A stretch of DNA of 13,230 bases, taken from contig JAAWGY010000033.1 in assembly GCA_022795575.1 (NCBI GenBank), forward strand, positions 1-13,230, written 5' to 3'. The notes below the pieces were generated by a model, which had not been told where the DNA came from, ran no database searches, and worked only from the letters and a program-made list of their open reading frames with translations. Positions 12,939-13,230 of this stretch are shown here, in pieces; the first letter of the stretch is position 1; every line of letters begins with the position of its first letter. The stretch is from Angelakisella sp. Lineage in GTDB: Bacteria > Bacillota > Clostridia > Oscillospirales > Ruminococcaceae. Made by a program: the position numbers and the translations under genes.

Positions 12939-13018
12939 AGTTTCGGTCAAGCCTTTTCAAAGGCTTGCGGGTCCAGGGCAGAGCCCTGGTCGCTCCCGCA
13001 GGAGCGAAACTCCCCAGG
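12939..13018 (+). repeat. Multi-hairpin repeat, right copy
   Basis: The unit is closed by AGTTTCG (12939-12945) and CGAAACT (13005-13011). It holds three hairpins: CAAGCCTTT/AAAGGCTTG (12948-12967), CCAGGGC/GCCCTGG (12973-12989) and CGCTCC/GGAGCG (12991-13006). The part 12967-13018 is repeated in opposite orientation at 1-56. The whole could fold as a cloverleaf-like RNA or a cruciform. There is no anticodon arm or tRNA consensus and no ORF. DNA between it and the operon promoter (12880-12938) shows nothing recognisable. Confidence 0.75.
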
Positions 13019-13030
13019 TTGACTAATAAT

Positions 13031-13069
13031 AACGGCAGGGCTTGTGTTTTTGGCACGAGCCCTGCCGTT
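13031..13069 (-). terminator. Strong hairpin, possible terminator of the right-edge gene
   Basis: AACGGCAGGGCT (13031-13042) pairs perfectly with AGCCCTGCCGTT (13058-13069), and a few more bases pair toward the loop. On the minus strand it follows the stop of the partial ORF at 13083 and is followed by ATTATTATTAG, a poor T-tract. On the plus strand CTGTTGT follows. The minus-strand reading is more likely, but weak. Confidence 0.5.
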
Positions 13070-13082
13070 CTGTTGTAGGCCG

Positions 13083-13230
13083 TTAGGCCGCGGTTTTGGA
13101 CAGCTGCTTTTGGGTGAGGATGGGGGCTATGGCGGTTATGTAGCCTGCTGGCGGGGAAGCGCAAACCGCGGCCGGGGTTAGGGGTAGGGCCTTTCTCCCC
13201 AAAACAGCCCGCCGCGCGCCGCAGGCGCTG
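13083..13230 (-). CDS. Possible 3' end of an unidentified gene
   Basis: A minus-strand frame is open from the window edge to a TAA at 13083-13085, 48 codons, with no start inside the window. The encoded end reads AGYITAIAPILTQKQLSKTAA, a plausible protein C-terminus with a mild hydrophobic stretch and a basic/polar tail. The strong hairpin 13031-13069 follows the stop at terminator distance. I do not recognise the family. In DNA this rich in GC, open frames of this length also arise by chance. Confidence 0.35.
   Translation of the reverse strand, partial: SACGARRAVLGRKALPLTPAAVCASPPAGYITAIAPILTQKQLSKTAA

Noticed and set aside
12591..12950. Upstream extension of the MoeA-like gene to an ATG at 12950
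   Set aside because: It would translate upstream of the -10/-35, the structured leader and the intrinsic terminator; ATG 12590 has its own ribosome site and starts where homology-like sequence begins.
12939..13018. Cloverleaf-like fold as a tRNA gene
   Set aside because: There is no anticodon arm, T-loop consensus or acceptor stem of tRNA length; the arms are simple GC palindromes repeated at the other end of the window.
12934..13164. 76-codon minus-strand frame
   Set aside because: It runs through two hairpin elements and has no ribosome site; the other minus frame ending at 13083 fits the hairpin position better.

Overview
The window is GC-rich, with tightly packed genes, strong Shine-Dalgarno sites and codon use biased to G/C. 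The gene families (ECF-type folate S component under a tetrahydrofolate riboswitch, a zinc/cadmium ATPase with a detached metal-binding domain, a MoeA-like protein with a four-cysteine tail, a MOSC/MogA pair) point by inference to a high-GC anaerobic Firmicute, probably an Oscillospiraceae-type gut clostridium. No rRNA, tRNA, transposase, CRISPR array or phage gene was found.

Layout. Left end (1-56): a copy of a multi-hairpin repeat. 108-2444 (minus): a P1B-type ATPase and, upstream of it, a separate 72-residue HMA metal-binding protein. 2478-2518: a shared regulatory region with a perfect inverted-repeat operator and a good sigma-A-type promoter. 2614-3847 (plus): an ArsR/SmtB metal sensor followed after 4 nt by an AraC-type regulator. 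3847-4174: an intergenic stretch with an imperfect 160-bp inverted-repeat element and a second copy of one of its arms. 4175-5050 (plus): promoter, class I THF riboswitch and a FolT-like folate ECF S component. 5054-12590 (minus): a nine-gene molybdenum cofactor and molybdate-uptake operon. In transcription order it is moeA-like, moeA, moaC, moaA, MOSC, mogA, modA, modB, modC. Upstream of it (12591-12879) are a promoter, a leader resembling the Moco RNA motif and an intrinsic terminator. Right end: a second copy of the multi-hairpin repeat in opposite orientation (12939-13018), another hairpin, and the possible 3' end of an unidentified minus-strand gene.

How it works together. ModABC brings in molybdate (or tungstate). 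MoaA and MoaC turn GTP into cyclic pyranopterin monophosphate. MogA-type adenylation and MoeA-type metal insertion finish the cofactor, and the MOSC protein probably handles sulfur or cofactor delivery. MoaD, MoaE and MoeB (molybdopterin synthase and its activator) are not here and must be elsewhere if the pathway is complete. The most plausible control is cofactor feedback through the leader RNA and its terminator. The metal-export block is a separate sensor/exporter unit. The folate importer is controlled by its own riboswitch. I see no convincing wholly new system. The points most worth checking are the Moco-like leader, the FolT riboswitch switching model, the ArsR-AraC pairing and the two non-coding repeat families.
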